A stretch of DNA of 40,945 nucleotides, from the NCBI GenBank assembly GCA_005116895.1, contig SWDO01000002.1, positions 1 through 40,945 of the forward strand, written 5' to 3'. A program made the position numbers and the translations under genes. The notes under the pieces are model-generated. The model was not told the DNA's origin. It made no database searches and saw only the letters and a program-made list of their open reading frames with translations. The stretch comes from Nitrospira sp. (GTDB lineage Bacteria > Nitrospirota > Nitrospiria > Nitrospirales > Nitrospiraceae). This document shows positions 16,666-24,877 of the stretch, in pieces (the stretch's first letter is position 1; each line of letters begins with the position of its first letter).

Positions 16666-16732
16666 TCTGTTGATCTGATGATTTCTTGACCTGTTGAGTG
16701 TCCGCGAATCATCAGATCGACAGATCAACAGA
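16666..16732. repeat. Inverted repeat between the two radical SAM genes
   Basis: Left arm TCTGTTGATCTGATGATT (16666-16683) and right arm at 16707-16732, which is its complement apart from an extra 8-nt CAGATCGA-type duplication. The spacer is 23 nt. The right arm overlaps the GTG-extended form of the downstream frame, which supports a later start for that gene. Confidence 0.65.
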
Positions 16733-16753
16733 TTCCATAAAATTGATGAGCCA

Positions 16754-18700
16754 ATGGCTGAACTGCTTCAAATAGACCGTCTCGCACTACTGACTAGCGA
16801 TGATCGGAAGAAGTCTAAAGTCATGTTGTTGTTCCCGCCTGAATGGGTGCCGACAGCGCCCTATCTCGCCCTGCCTTCCTTGACTGCTGTGTTGCGGGAA
16901 GCGGGCCATACCGTCATCCAGCGCGATATCAATATCGGGATGTGGGACCACTTCTTCAGTATGGACTTCCTGATCTGGGTGAAGGCCAGGCTCGGGATGC
17001 AACTGAAGGCCTTGCATCAAAAGGAGAAGGCCGGGCTGCTCACCGAACGGGATGTGGATCAGAAGGTTGTGGTGGAGCAGGCTGAGGCCGTCGATGTGTT
17101 TGATCTCGCTGATCGAGCGGAAGATGCCAAGCGGATTGTCCGTGGTGAGCGGTTCTACCATGCGGAGCTGTTGGAAGGCGCACTCAACACGTTCCGTGAG
17201 ACGATGGCCTATATCTCTGCCGCGTACTATCCTGCCTCGCTTGTCTTCTATCCGATGGAGAGCAATCTCGGGTATCGCCCCGGTGTTTCGAAAGAAGTGT
17301 TCGCCTGCTTGGAGGATGAGCAGGTGAATGTCTATCGGGATCTCTGCAATCAGTTGGTTCTGCCGGAAGTCGCGAAGGAGAGACCGGATGTGATCGGCAT
17401 TTCCATCGGGACGCAGATGCAGCTCCTGGCGGGCTTGACCTTCGCCAAGATGATCAAGGAGACGTTCTCACACATTCATGTCGTGGTCGGGGGCAACATC
17501 ATTACACGATTACAGGAAGACCTAGTTAATCACGCGAGGTTCTTCTCTGAAGTATTTGATTCAGCTATTATCTATGAAGGTGAGCATGCCCTGATCTGGC
17601 TCATCGAAGCACTGAATGGGCAGCGGCCTCTTGCCTCTGTGCCCAACTTGATCTATCGAGATGAGTCAGGCCTTCACCGGAACCCAGAGGTCTATACCGA
17701 GAAGACGACCTCGTTGCCCTTGCCGGATTTTGAGGGGATGCCGCTGGATCGCTACTTCGTCCCAGAACTGATCATTCCCTACCTGGCGACGCGCGGCTGC
17801 TATTGGGGCCGCTGCACGTTCTGTGACCATGGCCAGGGGTACTTCGATCAGTACCGGGGGATGCCGGCCCAGTTGGTGATCGACCAGATCAAGGCGCTAC
17901 GGGACAAGTACCATTGCCGCCACTTCTTATTCAGCGATGAGTCCTATCCGCCGGCATTATTCAAGAAGGTTTCACAGCTGCTGGTCGATCAAGACATCGG
18001 AATCAAGTGGACGACGCTGATTCGGTTTGAAGAGACGCTTCAAGATCAAGCCACCTGGGATCTCGCGGCCAAGGCCGGCTGCTGCACGCTCTACTACGGG
18101 ATGGAATCGGCGAACGAGCGTGTCTTAAATCTCATGGACAAGCATGCCAAGAAGGACGTGATCCAGCGCAATCTTCAGATGGCAGCGCAGGCGGGAATCT
18201 GGAACCATGTGATGGCGTTCTATGGGTTCCCGGGCGAAACGTTCGACGAGGCGATGGAAACTCGTCAGTTTGTCCTCGACAACCAGCCGGTGATTCACTC
18301 GCTGGAACTGTTCTACTTCGTGGCCTATCGCCATACGCCGATGGTGCGGAAGCCGGAACAATTCGGTATGACGATTCATAAGCAAGAGGAGTACGATCTT
18401 CCGCTGGATTATTACTACACCTTGAATGATCCCAGCACCCTGTCATGTCTTGATGCGATGCAGCTCTGCGAGGAATTCTACAAGCACGATTTTCACCCTT
18501 GGGCCGTACGGGTGAACTCGCGTGAGCATGTCTTTCTTTATATTTCGAAGTTTGGAACCAACCGCTTGCCTCAAATCTATGCGCAGCAGGCGCAGCCGGT
18601 CGGATCGCCGGAAGGGGTATCAGGCTTGATCACCTGGCCAGTCGCGCTTTCGCAGGGCGATGAAGGGATGTCGCGTGTTACGAGTCATGATGCCGTCTGA
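16754..18700 (+). CDS. B12-binding-type radical SAM protein (copy 2)
   Basis: 648 residues from the ATG at 16754 (MAELLQIDRL), chosen over GTG 16694 because the extension is encoded by an inverted repeat and is absent from the paralogue. Same layout as copy 1: KVMLLFPPEWVPTAPYLALP, LREAGHTVIQRDIN, DVIGISIGTQMQ, then C349-x4-C354-x2-C357 in RGCYWGRCTFCDHG, DESYPPALF and AFYGFPGET. The two proteins align over their full length, so this is a tandem duplication that has diverged; both retain the cluster Cys. They may act as a hetero-pair or on related substrates. No usual B12 His motif. Substrate unknown. Confidence 0.87.
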   Translation: MAELLQIDRLALLTSDDRKKSKVMLLFPPEWVPTAPYLALPSLTAVLREAGHTVIQRDINIGMWDHFFSMDFLIWVKARLGMQLKALHQKEKAGLLTERDVDQKVVVEQAEAVDVFDLADRAEDAKRIVRGERFYHAELLEGALNTFRETMAYISAAYYPASLVFYPMESNLGYRPGVSKEVFACLEDEQVNVYRDLCNQLVLPEVAKERPDVIGISIGTQMQLLAGLTFAKMIKETFSHIHVVVGGNIITRLQEDLVNHARFFSEVFDSAIIYEGEHALIWLIEALNGQRPLASVPNLIYRDESGLHRNPEVYTEKTTSLPLPDFEGMPLDRYFVPELIIPYLATRGCYWGRCTFCDHGQGYFDQYRGMPAQLVIDQIKALRDKYHCRHFLFSDESYPPALFKKVSQLLVDQDIGIKWTTLIRFEETLQDQATWDLAAKAGCCTLYYGMESANERVLNLMDKHAKKDVIQRNLQMAAQAGIWNHVMAFYGFPGETFDEAMETRQFVLDNQPVIHSLELFYFVAYRHTPMVRKPEQFGMTIHKQEEYDLPLDYYYTLNDPSTLSCLDAMQLCEEFYKHDFHPWAVRVNSREHVFLYISKFGTNRLPQIYAQQAQPVGSPEGVSGLITWPVALSQGDEGMSRVTSHDAV

Positions 18701-18708
18701 GGTGAAAA

Positions 18709-18730
18709 CCGTCAGCTGTCACTCTGACGG
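18709..18730 (+). terminator. Hairpin after the radical SAM pair, possible terminator
   Basis: CCGTCAG-CTGTCACT-CTGACGG, 9 nt beyond the stop codon. There is no U-tract, so termination would be weak or Rho-aided. Confidence 0.4.
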
Positions 18731-18802
18731 AGTTACATCCTACTCCAGGATTGAGGCATGACGAGAGACGTTGGCGAGGGGCGCGAGGTCTGTGGTTGAC
18801 GA

Positions 18803-19096
18803 TTACGGTTCAGGCTCGTCAGGGACGAGCAAGGCCGAGAGCAGGGCGTGAGAGGCCTCGATCAATTTGGTCATTTCTTCGGCCTTCTTGTAGGCCTGCA
18901 TGTATTGAGTGGGATTATTCGTCAGGTTGGAGTAGCGCGTCGGATTCCAATTGTACAGCTGCACACGCTTGGCGCGATCAAGGGCGTCGGAAGTGACGGG
19001 GAGGGTCAGCCCCAAAATATCCAGAGCGTGCGCTACGTCCTGTGCACTCACGTCGTTCACGAGGCGAGTGTCGCAAAGGCACGCACGGTCTGTCAA
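18803..19096 (-). CDS. Small protein with degenerate J-domain-like fold
   Basis: 97 residues from a TTG at 19096; a GTG at 19060 is an alternative. The pattern ALDILGL, DALDRAKRVQLYNWNP, AYKKAEEMTKLIEASHALLS follows the helix order of a J-domain, but the HPD tripeptide needed to stimulate DnaK is replaced (WNPTRY). It is therefore at best a J-like protein. It is a lone minus-strand gene between plus-strand units. The TTG start and no obvious Shine-Dalgarno keep confidence moderate. The function is unknown. Confidence 0.55.
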   Translation of the reverse strand: MTDRACLCDTRLVNDVSAQDVAHALDILGLTLPVTSDALDRAKRVQLYNWNPTRYSNLTNNPTQYMQAYKKAEEMTKLIEASHALLSALLVPDEPEP

Positions 19097-19252
19097 TTTA
19101 TTCCAACCATTGGACGCCGGTCTCAGCCTGTTCTCATTTTCTGAAAAAAAGAGTATCGTAGCTGGGCAGATGATTCGGCGTTCCGCGTGCAGGTAAGGTC
19201 CAATACAAGACTCAACGCGCGGGACTTTTTCTACGGGGACGAATGAATAATA

Positions 19253-20182
19253 ATGTCTGAAAATCGATCGCTAAAATTTTACCAAGCGGATGTGTTCACC
19301 AGCCAGCCGTTCGGCGGCAATCCCGTCGCGGTGTTTCCAGACGCGGATGGTCTGACAGATGACGAGCTGCAACAGATTGCTCGGGAGATGAATCTCTCGG
19401 AGACGGTATTCGTCTTTCCACCGACCGACCCTGCTGCAGTGGCTCGGTTGCGGATTTTTACCCCGACTCAAGAGATTCCCTTTGCCGGCCATCCGGTACT
19501 CGGTACGTTTTACGTGTTGGCCCAGCTCGGGAGGATCTCTATTCAGGAACCGGTGACGCCTGTCGTGCAAGAATGTAATATCGGTTTGTTTTCCGTCGAA
19601 TTGCATGCGGAACAGAGTCGCGTGGTGCGGGTCGTGATGTCTCAACCCAAACCTGAATTTCTCGATCCTATCGATGCTGTCGACGATGTGTATCTGATTG
19701 GTGGAGCCCTCAGTTTGCCGAAGCATGTGATCGCCGATACGAAATGGCCCCTCCAAGTCGTGTCGACTGGCTTACCGGTCTTGATCGTGCCGGTGCGAAC
19801 GTTGACGGCTGTCCGGTCGATTTCTCCAGACGCCTCGGCCATTATCAATGTCTGTGAGCGTTTCGGTGCCAATGGGATTATGGTCTTCACGACGGTGACG
19901 GTCGAATCGTTCGCGTCCGTTCATGCGAGGATGTTTGCTCCGAAAATTGGAATCTTGGAAGATCCTGCCACGGGAAGCGCCGGCGGCGCACTTGGCGCGT
20001 ACCTGGTTCAGAACGGCGTTGTTGAAGTTGGACCGACGACGAACATCCTCATCGAACAGGGCTATGAAATCGATCGGCCATCACGGATTTTCGTTCAAGT
20101 AGAATCGGACGACGATGTGATCCAAGGTGTGAAGGTCGGTGGGCATTGTGTGATGGTCGTGGAAGGAACATTGAAGTTTTGA
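19253..20182 (+). CDS. PhzF-family isomerase
   Basis: 309 residues, standard for the family. Two-fold diaminopimelate-epimerase-like structure with [19 protein letters not shown] at the N-terminus, catalytic Glu50 in [26 protein letters not shown] and the C-half signature [15 protein letters not shown]. PhzF proteins isomerise phenazine precursors, but most members have no known substrate, and no phenazine genes are here. A single gene with about 70 nt of non-coding sequence on the near side. Phosphate/acid-binding motifs intact, so it is likely active. Confidence 0.93.
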   Translation: MSENRSLKFYQADVFTSQPFGGNPVAVFPDADGLTDDELQQIAREMNLSETVFVFPPTDPAAVARLRIFTPTQEIPFAGHPVLGTFYVLAQLGRISIQEPVTPVVQECNIGLFSVELHAEQSRVVRVVMSQPKPEFLDPIDAVDDVYLIGGALSLPKHVIADTKWPLQVVSTGLPVLIVPVRTLTAVRSISPDASAIINVCERFGANGIMVFTTVTVESFASVHARMFAPKIGILEDPATGSAGGALGAYLVQNGVVEVGPTTNILIEQGYEIDRPSRIFVQVESDDDVIQGVKVGGHCVMVVEGTLKF

Positions 20183-20343
20183 AATTGTGAGTACCGTCAG
20201 CGAGGGGTTCAAGCCGTCCTCATACCCCGCCCGGTGTAAGCACCCCGCTGTGGGTAGTGGAGTGCTCATCGGTGAGTTGAACGTTTTTCAGCAAGATAGT
20301 GCTCGTTTGTTGAGTGCGCGATCTCTCCTCGTCATTATCTCTT

Positions 20344-20373
20344 TTGAGCTTCCCTGTCGTTCTGTGCTACCCT
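20344..20373 (+). promoter_or_regulatory. Probable promoter of the CBS-domain gene
   Basis: TTGAGC (20344-20349), 18-bp spacer, TACCCT (20368-20373). Predicted start near 20380, 60 nt ahead of the gene. Otherwise the 20183-20441 gap shows nothing distinct. Confidence 0.45.
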
Positions 20374-20441
20374 AAATTCAATCAGAGTGAGCGTGGCCGG
20401 CGTTCTTTCGTGTCAGCCCATTCGAATGCAAAGGAGGAAGC

Positions 20442-20876
20442 ATGTCCACCGTCGCAAAGATTATGAACAAAAACCCTAAGAGTGTAGGACCAGAAATGTC
20501 GATTGCAAGTGCCGCCAAGACGATGCGTGCGGCGCGGGTGGGATCGCTCTTCGTGAAGAAGGGCAAACGTTTGGTTGGGGTGGTGACGGACACCGACATC
20601 GTTCGGCGTGCCGTGGCGAGCGGAAAGCCATTGGGCAAGTTGACCGTCGAGAAGATCATGACGACGCCGATTTGTACGATCGAGGGGAGTCAGTCTATCG
20701 ATGATGCGCAGGATATGATGGCCGACCTGGGTGTGCGCCATCTCGGCGTCACCAAGAACGGGGAGATTTCCGGCGTCATCTCCGTGCGCGACCTCCTGTT
20801 ACACTATAAGCGCTATGCGCAGTCGAAGATTTCAACGGATGTGACGTACGAGGAGCCGAAGATCACACAGGACTAG
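20442..20876 (+). CDS. Tandem CBS-domain protein
   Basis: 144 residues, two CBS units (~1-62 and ~68-130): VAKIMNKNPKSVGPEMSI, GSLFVKKGKRLVGVVTDTDIVRR, then VEKIMTTPICTIEGSQSI and VRHLGVTKNGEISGVISVRDLL. Stand-alone CBS pairs bind adenine nucleotides and report energy status to partners. The partner is not encoded next to it. AAAGGAGG lies 4-5 nt before the ATG, a strong translation start. Confidence 0.92.
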   Translation: MSTVAKIMNKNPKSVGPEMSIASAAKTMRAARVGSLFVKKGKRLVGVVTDTDIVRRAVASGKPLGKLTVEKIMTTPICTIEGSQSIDDAQDMMADLGVRHLGVTKNGEISGVISVRDLLLHYKRYAQSKISTDVTYEEPKITQD

Positions 20877-21036
20877 AAACAGTGAGGGGTAAAGGGTAGG
20901 GAGTAAGGAGAATGCGGGAGCACCGTCCCCGACTATCCGCCAAGGTCGCACCGGTTGCCCTGGTTCTCCTTCCACGCTTGTTTCCGGTTGCAGAAGCGAA
21001 CCCACTTCTCATCGGTCGAATCGACCTCAGGCTCAC

Positions 21037-21327
21037 TCACTCAGTGTAGTCCGGGCAGGGTTCAGAAAAAGGTCTCGAAAGTGCCTTCATCCCTGTCACA
21101 CATTCAGGTTTCTTATCAGGCTTATCCTGATTATCCTTCTTTGCTGCCTCAACGTTCTTCTTTACATCCTCGCTCGCTGGTGGCTTCTGGTTGGTCTTCT
21201 TTGACACTGGTGTACGCTGGTTTCCTTCCTTCGGCGATTGCTCCGTAGCCAGCACCGAAGGTGGCCCAATCAAGAATGTCCCAAGACTTGCGAAGACTAC
21301 GAAGCACAGTAGAAGACCTTTAAACAT
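21037..21327 (-). CDS. Small exported Lys-rich hypothetical protein
   Basis: 96 residues from ATG 21327, chosen because GAAGGG lies upstream and a signal peptide follows at once (MFKGLLLCFVVFASLGTFLI, cleavage near VLATEQ). The mature part is low-complexity, rich in Lys, Pro, Asn and Gln, with two Cys near the C-terminus (ECVTG, PCPDYTE). No family recognised. The neighbouring gap 20877-21036 contains a purine-rich GTGAGGGGTAAAGGG stretch and no gene. Confidence 0.55.
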   Translation of the reverse strand: MFKGLLLCFVVFASLGTFLIGPPSVLATEQSPKEGNQRTPVSKKTNQKPPASEDVKKNVEAAKKDNQDKPDKKPECVTGMKALSRPFSEPCPDYTE

Positions 21328-21459
21328 GGTGAATCCCTTCGTGGCGTACGAGGACTTTGCGAAATTCAAAAATAAACATCAAACACGACGTGAGTACGAC
21401 GTCACGCATAGAATACCTCGATAAGCTTCGACGAAGCCCTCACCACTTATCCATTACCG

Positions 21460-21972
21460 TTACTTGCTGAGTTCTTTCACGAGATGTCCGAGTTCGGGAA
21501 GAATGAGCTTTTCCATCGTGAGGCGGACGGCGTTTTCTGAGCCAGGGATGGAAAAGAGTACGCGCTCATTGATGATGCCGGCAGTGGCGCGGGTCATGAT
21601 CGCTGGTGATCCGATCTCTTGATATGTCAAATAGCGGAAGATCTCACCGAATCCGGATAGCCTCTTCTCTAACATCTCGTCCACCGCTTCGAAGGTCGAG
21701 TCTCTTCGTGAGATACCAGTTCCGCCATTGATGATGACCGCCTGCACATGCTCATTGGATGTGCCGCGCGCGATCCACAACTGGATCTGGGCCGGATCGT
21801 CTTTCACGAGATGATATGCGACTACGGTATGGCCTTGCGCTTCAAGGAGCTTACGAATCAGCTGACCACTGGTGTCGGTTTCTTGTGTGCGGGTATCACT
21901 ACAGGTAATGACCATGCACCCGATTGAGCTGGGTGCATGGTCTTTGTGTTCATGATAAGTTGGTGTACTCAT
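21460..21972 (-). CDS. moaB: MoaB/MogA-type molybdenum cofactor biosynthesis protein
   Basis: 170 residues with the MoCF-binding fold: MVITCSDTRTQETDTSG, INGGTGISRRD at ~82-91 and FSIPGSENAV at ~140-149. Members adenylylate molybdopterin before metal insertion, using ATP. Molybdenum enzymes such as nitrite oxidoreductase would need this cofactor in a Nitrospira-like cell (inference). A lone gene here; other moa genes are not in the window. MoaB versus MogA is a naming choice I cannot settle. Confidence 0.88.
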   Translation of the reverse strand: MSTPTYHEHKDHAPSSIGCMVITCSDTRTQETDTSGQLIRKLLEAQGHTVVAYHLVKDDPAQIQLWIARGTSNEHVQAVIINGGTGISRRDSTFEAVDEMLEKRLSGFGEIFRYLTYQEIGSPAIMTRATAGIINERVLFSIPGSENAVRLTMEKLILPELGHLVKELSK

Positions 21973-22062
21973 GTGTCAAACGGGAATCCTATCAACCATC
22001 AGCTGAAGCAATCAAGCGTCAGTCTCACCTGACCGCTGGAAGCCAACCGTCAGTGGCTCAGC

Positions 22063-22389
22063 TTATTTCCACACAGAGTCTGGATTCAGCTTCGCGGCCG
22101 GTGTTCCTTTCGTGACATGTTCATCAAGGATGGTGGCGACGTCCCCCTCAGTGACCTTGGAATACCAGGTATTGTCGGGATAGACGACAACCGTCGGTCC
22201 CTGCTCGCAAGGACCGAGGCAGCCTGTCGCGCTGACCAACACTTCCCCCGGTGGGACAGAACGTTGCATCAGCCCCATGTTGAACGCCATCAGCAGCTGT
22301 GCCGCACCGGCTGACCCACACGATGGTTTGGGGTGACCAGGAGGGCGGGAATTGGTGCAAACAAGAATATGGTATTTTGGTTTTGGCAT
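22063..22389 (-). CDS. Thioredoxin-like [2Fe-2S] ferredoxin
   Basis: 108 residues. C11, C24, C57 and C61 follow the C-x12-C-x32-C-x3-C spacing of thioredoxin-fold ferredoxins (HILVCTNSRPPGHPKPSCG, SATGCLGPCEQGP). TVVVYPDNTWY completes the fold. Such proteins carry one [2Fe-2S] cluster; their electron partners vary. AAGGAGATT directly precedes the ATG. It could serve any nearby oxidoreductase; nothing in the neighbourhood fixes the partner. Confidence 0.9.
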   Translation of the reverse strand: MPKPKYHILVCTNSRPPGHPKPSCGSAGAAQLLMAFNMGLMQRSVPPGEVLVSATGCLGPCEQGPTVVVYPDNTWYSKVTEGDVATILDEHVTKGTPAAKLNPDSVWK

Positions 22390-22409
22390 AATCTCCTTAA
22401 TCTAAGTCA

Positions 22410-22490
22410 AGCCGCCAGCTGTCAGCAATCAGCCGTCGGCTCAAATGTAACATCTATGTATGGTTGATAGCTGAAAGCTGTCAGCTGTGA
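22410..22490. repeat. AGCTGTCAGC-type intergenic repeat
   Basis: GCCAGCTGTCAGCAATCAGC and GATAGCTGAAAGCTGTCAGC occur in the gap between two minus-strand genes. Related short copies are at 18711-18720 and 39842-39850. No gene is visible in the gap. Confidence 0.4.
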
Positions 22491-22499
22491 GTTCCTGCA

Positions 22500-22943
22500 T
22501 TACCTTGGCCTATACGACGCCCATTGCTGGATCACGTCCTCCGGAAACTTCCACTGTTTGAGTCCCTTCAGCACCCAGTCCAGGTAGTGGTCTTTGGGCT
22601 TAAACTTCCCGATAGGGTTCGCTGCGTAGGTGGTGACCAGTTCCTTCTCTCCACGATCGGTCGAGATAGTGACTTGCAGGTGGCGGTACGCGCCCTGCGG
22701 CACATCCTGCTCAAACTGGTCCATGCTTTTTATATCTTCGTCCGTGAGTTCGAACACGCCACCCCAAAGTTTTTCACCTTGTGAAGGCACGATGCTGGCG
22801 AGCCCGCACCGCCATTGCGACGACCATCGGCAAAATTTCACGGTATGGTCCGACAAGGTGGCGAGGTAGAGAAATCGATGTTCCGGGGCTCGCCGTTTGA
22901 GTTGCGAAGGATTGAGGAGATCACCGTACAAAAAGAACTTCAT
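22500..22943 (-). CDS. Gamma-glutamylcyclotransferase-like (GGCT/AIG2) protein
   Basis: 147 residues. FLYGDLLNP at the N-terminus is the substrate-loop YGxxL motif, and E78 in MDQFEQD sits at the catalytic Glu place, followed by the AYRHLQVTI strand. The enzymes of this fold form 5-oxoproline from gamma-glutamyl compounds, but many members act on other amide links. No glutathione genes are near. The start is the ATG at 22943 and is well placed relative to YGxxL. Confidence 0.82.
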   Translation of the reverse strand: MKFFLYGDLLNPSQLKRRAPEHRFLYLATLSDHTVKFCRWSSQWRCGLASIVPSQGEKLWGGVFELTDEDIKSMDQFEQDVPQGAYRHLQVTISTDRGEKELVTTYAANPIGKFKPKDHYLDWVLKGLKQWKFPEDVIQQWASYRPR

Positions 22944-23140
22944 GCACCGTACTCATTCTACGCCCGACCATCTTATAACCCTCCCGTACTTGTAACACAC
23001 CGGCTTTTCTCCAAACAAGCGGCCCTCGCACGACCAGGTTTCGACGTTGCATTGACATGGCGTTCCGGCCTTCCTAAGATGCCGTGCAGGGCACAAGGTT
23101 CCACGAGTTGGTTCTTCTACACTGTGAGACAATACCTGGC

Positions 23141-23635
23141 ATGACTGGCAGTAGTATTTTTTCGCGATCGTTCGCCATCCACGTGATCCGCTATGCAATC
23201 GGCGCAATCCTACTGCTGGGTGGACTCTACTATGGATGGACCACGCTGCCATCGACAACCCCGTCGAGAGACCAGCGAGAAGTTGAGGCGTTGGCTTTAG
23301 TGCAGAGTTATCAGGCGATCGGTCACCCGACAATCCTAACGGCCATGAACGAGCATGTTCGTATGATGAAGGATCGTGGGCAAGGGGTTCGGCTCGGTGA
23401 ATGGCGAGTGAAGCATGTCGAGGGGGATATCTACGAGATCCGTGTGCAGCTTCGCGATCAGGGGGTGCGTGGCCAATGGTTCGAGCGAGAATTCATTTGG
23501 CATGCCCATCTGGAACTCAAGAAGGTCAATGCGGCCTCGCTACCGGCGGACGGAGTGACGCCGAAAGCCCCTGATGTCGAGGAAAGAACAGGACCGTCAC
23601 CGCCTGGTCCGTCAAAAGTTAGACCGGTTCTCTGA
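23141..23635 (+). CDS. Membrane-anchored hypothetical protein
   Basis: 164 residues from ATG 23141; the longer frame from 23084 has no support. One transmembrane helix at ~14-33 (AIGAILLLGGLYYGW) is followed by a periplasmic domain (EVEALALVQSYQAIGHPTI ... GEWRVKHVEGDIYEIRVQL) with a Pro-rich tail. The middle resembles an NTF2-like or anchored beta domain, but I recognise no family. It overlaps the convergent Rieske gene by 17 bp at its 3' end. Confidence 0.6.
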   Translation: MTGSSIFSRSFAIHVIRYAIGAILLLGGLYYGWTTLPSTTPSRDQREVEALALVQSYQAIGHPTILTAMNEHVRMMKDRGQGVRLGEWRVKHVEGDIYEIRVQLRDQGVRGQWFEREFIWHAHLELKKVNAASLPADGVTPKAPDVEERTGPSPPGPSKVRPVL

Positions 23636-23957
23636 GTGTCGGTGGGATGGCGATCTGAACTTCATCCTCTTGGATTCGAACTTCGCAGCGCACAACCTGA
23701 AAGTTCGGATTGCCGATGCGTTCTCCTGAGATAACGCTGAATTTCCAGCCATGCCAAGGACATTCGACAACCGCGTCGCACAGTTTCCCTTCTCCGAGCG
23801 GGCCGCCCGCGTGTGGGCAGGAGTTGTCGATTGCGTAAAAAGTTCCGTCCACGTTGAAGACCGCAATCCAGATCCCATCGACTTCAACCGTTCGTCCTGT
23901 GCCAGGTGGAATCTCGTGCGTGAAGGCCACTCTCACGAAATTGTTCATGATCGTCAT
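23619..23957 (-). CDS. Rieske-type [2Fe-2S] protein
   Basis: 112 residues; the start could also be ATG 23948 (MNNFVRV). Cluster ligands C47-x-H49 in SCPHAGGPLGEG and C66-x2-H69 in CPWHGWKF are intact. The size and sequence match small soluble ferredoxin-like Rieske proteins such as NirD-type or dioxygenase ferredoxin components. No oxygenase or nitrite reductase large subunit is next to it. It is a lone minus-strand gene, tail-to-tail with the anchored protein. Confidence 0.92.
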   Translation of the reverse strand: MTIMNNFVRVAFTHEIPPGTGRTVEVDGIWIAVFNVDGTFYAIDNSCPHAGGPLGEGKLCDAVVECPWHGWKFSVISGERIGNPNFQVVRCEVRIQEDEVQIAIPPTLREPV

Positions 23958-24106
23958 CTCTCGCTCGGTCTGCCGTATGGGGCATCAGAAGGGCGCTTGC
24001 TTGATTTCAGCGCTACCTTATGGCATAGAAATAGCTGCGAGTAGCAATACCCCTCGGATACACTCCGTGACTGACCTGGAGGCCCGATTGGGGATGAGGT
24101 TCTTCT

Positions 24107-24652
24107 ATGGAAATGACCCTCCTGCTCAACGCGACCTATGAACCCCTCCGGGTTGTGCATTGGCAAAAAGCGATCGCGCTCCTCTGGCAAGGAAAAGTCG
24201 AAGTCTTGGAGGTCTACGATAGGGAAATCCATGGGATTTCTCTGTCGATCAAGCTTCCCTCGGTGATGCGCCTGTTGAGGCTGGTGAAGTTGAAGGACAG
24301 TCATCGCGCCGTCAAGTTTTCCCGCATCAACATTTTTACGCGAGATGGGTACTGCTGCCAATACTGCAATCACAGATTTCGGACTGAAGAACTGACATTT
24401 GATCATGTCGTGCCCATCGCCAAAGGTGGAAAAAAGACATGGGAAAACATCGTCACGGCCTGCTGGCGCTGCAACAATCGGAAGAGCGGGCGGACGCCGG
24501 AAGAAGCCAGCATGAAGTTGAAAAAGCGGCCGGTGAAGCCTCGGTGGAGCCCCGTCATTACCATTACCATCGGCATTCGCAACACACCGGAAAGCTGGCG
24601 TGATTATCTCTATTGGAATATGGAGCTGGATGCAGATCCGGCTGACACCTAG
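24107..24652 (+). CDS. HNH endonuclease
   Basis: 181 residues. A helical N-terminus (LLNATYEPLRVVHWQKAI) precedes the HNH fold: C84-x2-C87 zinc knuckle (CCQYC), D99-H100 (TFDHVVPIAKGG), N114 and C119-x2-C122 (ACWRCNNRKSG). This architecture is common in bacteria as a stand-alone gene with unknown target. All metal and catalytic positions are present. GAGG lies 8 nt before the ATG. No methylase or phage genes adjoin it. A TTGATT-17-CATAGA element at 24001-24029 may be its promoter. Confidence 0.9.
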   Translation: MEMTLLLNATYEPLRVVHWQKAIALLWQGKVEVLEVYDREIHGISLSIKLPSVMRLLRLVKLKDSHRAVKFSRINIFTRDGYCCQYCNHRFRTEELTFDHVVPIAKGGKKTWENIVTACWRCNNRKSGRTPEEASMKLKKRPVKPRWSPVITITIGIRNTPESWRDYLYWNMELDADPADT

Positions 24653-24877
24653 CACGCAGGGTTGAAGCACTCGTCAGTAGCCAATCGATCCGCAACCGCC
24701 TCCTCCAGGCAGTCTTCAAACATCACGCACGAAGTCATTCTAGCCGTTCGAGCGTGCTGCATTATAGCGACGGACTGACCAAAAGTGGAAATGGGCTGTA
24801 GATTTCTGAAATCGCACTTGCATGATGGAGGGTCATTCTCAGATACTGAGCCATTCGGTCGAAACGGGAGTCACGTC
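24653..24877. other. Intergenic gap without a gene
   Basis: No recognisable gene; the upstream-extended frame from 24785 does not match the family downstream. An AT-rich CATTATAGC near 24760-24770 may be a -10 element for the siroheme gene, without a clear -35. Confidence 0.4.
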
